38,651 nt of DNA from Methylocystaceae bacterium (GTDB lineage Bacteria > Pseudomonadota > Alphaproteobacteria > Rhodospirillales > Terasakiellaceae): positions 1-38,651 of the forward strand of contig JABXIC010000156.1 of assembly GCA_013373265.1 (NCBI GenBank). Direction: 5' to 3'. This document shows, in pieces, positions 38,138 to 38,651 of the stretch (its first letter is position 1; each line of letters opens with the position of its first letter). Below the pieces are notes generated by a model, which saw only the letters and a program-made list of their open reading frames with translations, made no database searches and had not been told where the DNA came from. Both the position numbers and the translations under genes were made by a program.

Positions 38138-38651
38138 ATGAGTTTTGAAACCATCCTGTTTGAGAAGAAAGACGGCTACGGCAAAATCACCTTGAACCGC
38201 CCGGACGTTCTCAACAGCTTTAATGAAACCATGCATAAAGAATTGCGTGACGCCCTTCTCAGTTGTCAAAAAGACGAGACGGTGCGTGCCATTTTGTTAA
38301 CCGCCGCAGGGCGTGGTTTTTGTGCAGGTCAGGATTTAGGGGACCGTGCTGTCTCTGGCGACAGTGGTCCACGCGATTTGTCTGAAACCATCGACAAATT
38401 CTATAACCCGTTGGTCCGTCTGATCCAATCTATCGAAAAACCTATTGTCTGTGCCGTTAATGGCGTGGCAGCAGGGGCCGGGGCCAATATTGCCTTGGCG
38501 TGTGATATTGTTTTGGCTTCTGAATCCGCAAGCTTCATTCAAGCCTTTTGTAAAATCGGCTTGATCCCGGACAGTGGCGGGACCTGGACCTTACCGAACC
38601 TGATCGGGATGGCACGCGCCAAAGCTTTGGCCATGCTGGGCGATAAAATCT
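38138..38651 (+). CDS. paaG: PaaG-type 1,2-epoxyphenylacetyl-CoA isomerase, C-terminus cut by window edge
   Basis: A partial gene with 171 complete codons visible. It is a crotonase-fold isomerase: the oxyanion loop GRGFCAGQDLGDR is characteristic of PaaG, and D145 in GLIPDSGGTWTLP is the PaaG catalytic aspartate in place of the hydratase glutamate. The enzyme isomerises the ring epoxide to the oxepin and also handles later intermediates. ATG 38138 lies five bases after the paaF stop and follows AAGGGAC. The call depends on the visible two thirds; the C-terminus is outside the window. Confidence 0.85.
   Translation, partial: MSFETILFEKKDGYGKITLNRPDVLNSFNETMHKELRDALLSCQKDETVRAILLTAAGRGFCAGQDLGDRAVSGDSGPRDLSETIDKFYNPLVRLIQSIEKPIVCAVNGVAAGAGANIALACDIVLASESASFIQAFCKIGLIPDSGGTWTLPNLIGMARAKALAMLGDKI

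Overview
The window looks like chromosomal DNA of a free-living, motile-type alphaproteobacterium of moderate GC (Rhodospirillales/Terasakiella-like by the flavour of the genes; this is inference from gene content, not a phylogenetic test). No rRNA, tRNA, CRISPR array, phage or transposase was seen. About 36 protein genes are supported, mostly in short, tightly spaced operons with ATGA-type stop/start overlaps.

Layout. 1-4.2 kb: a large Cache-HAMP-GAF-HD-GYP signalling protein (cut by the left edge) and an MscS-type channel, both leftward. 4.4-5.2 kb: a cyclic-nucleotide-binding-like domain protein with an SMR transporter. 5.3-6.9 kb: olsB-olsA, ornithine lipid synthesis, behind a possible Pho-box array. 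7.0-10.7 kb: a hybrid histidine kinase and, converging on it, a PAS-GGDEF diguanylate cyclase whose predicted ribosome site lies in a long nested hairpin. 10.9-13.9 kb: a DUF2249 / NnrS-like / hemerythrin operon with a perfect FNR/NnrR-type box, then a DHH phosphoesterase. 14.0-16.8 kb: two unrecognised genes around a 59-codon relic of a chemotaxis receptor. 16.8-18.5 kb: YceI - cytochrome b561 - YceI. 18.6-22.4 kb: a cobalamin riboswitch followed by a cobalt ECF-type transporter (CbiK-like DUF4198, CbiM, CbiL/NikL-like, CbiQ, CbiO). 22.5-25.4 kb: an unrecognised 557-residue protein, a CinA-type MoCF domain protein and small membrane proteins. 25.4-29.4 kb: BluB (synthesis of the B12 lower ligand) and a 1102-residue REC-PAS-GAF-GGDEF-EAL protein. 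29.7-32.1 kb: a MarR regulator divergent from fumarylacetoacetase and maleylacetoacetate isomerase genes. 32.2-33.5 kb: an AT-rich DUF805 gene and a class II glutamine amidotransferase. 33.5-38.65 kb: phenylacetate catabolism (paaY, paaN, a flavodoxin, a PaaA-like protein, paaF, and paaG cut by the right edge).

How it fits together. Three themes recur. First, c-di-GMP signalling: an HD-GYP protein, a GGEEF cyclase with an intact I-site, and a GGDEF-EAL protein. Second, B12 economy: riboswitch-controlled cobalt import plus BluB. Third, aerobic aromatic catabolism: the lower homogentisate pathway under a MarR-type regulator and a phenylacetyl-CoA branch. The items most worth a second look are the nested hairpin over the cyclase start (10746-10828), the FNR-type box between that cyclase and the nitrosative-stress-like operon, the PaaA-like protein with a shifted metal motif beside a flavodoxin, and the terminator/antiterminator arrangement of the cobalamin riboswitch.
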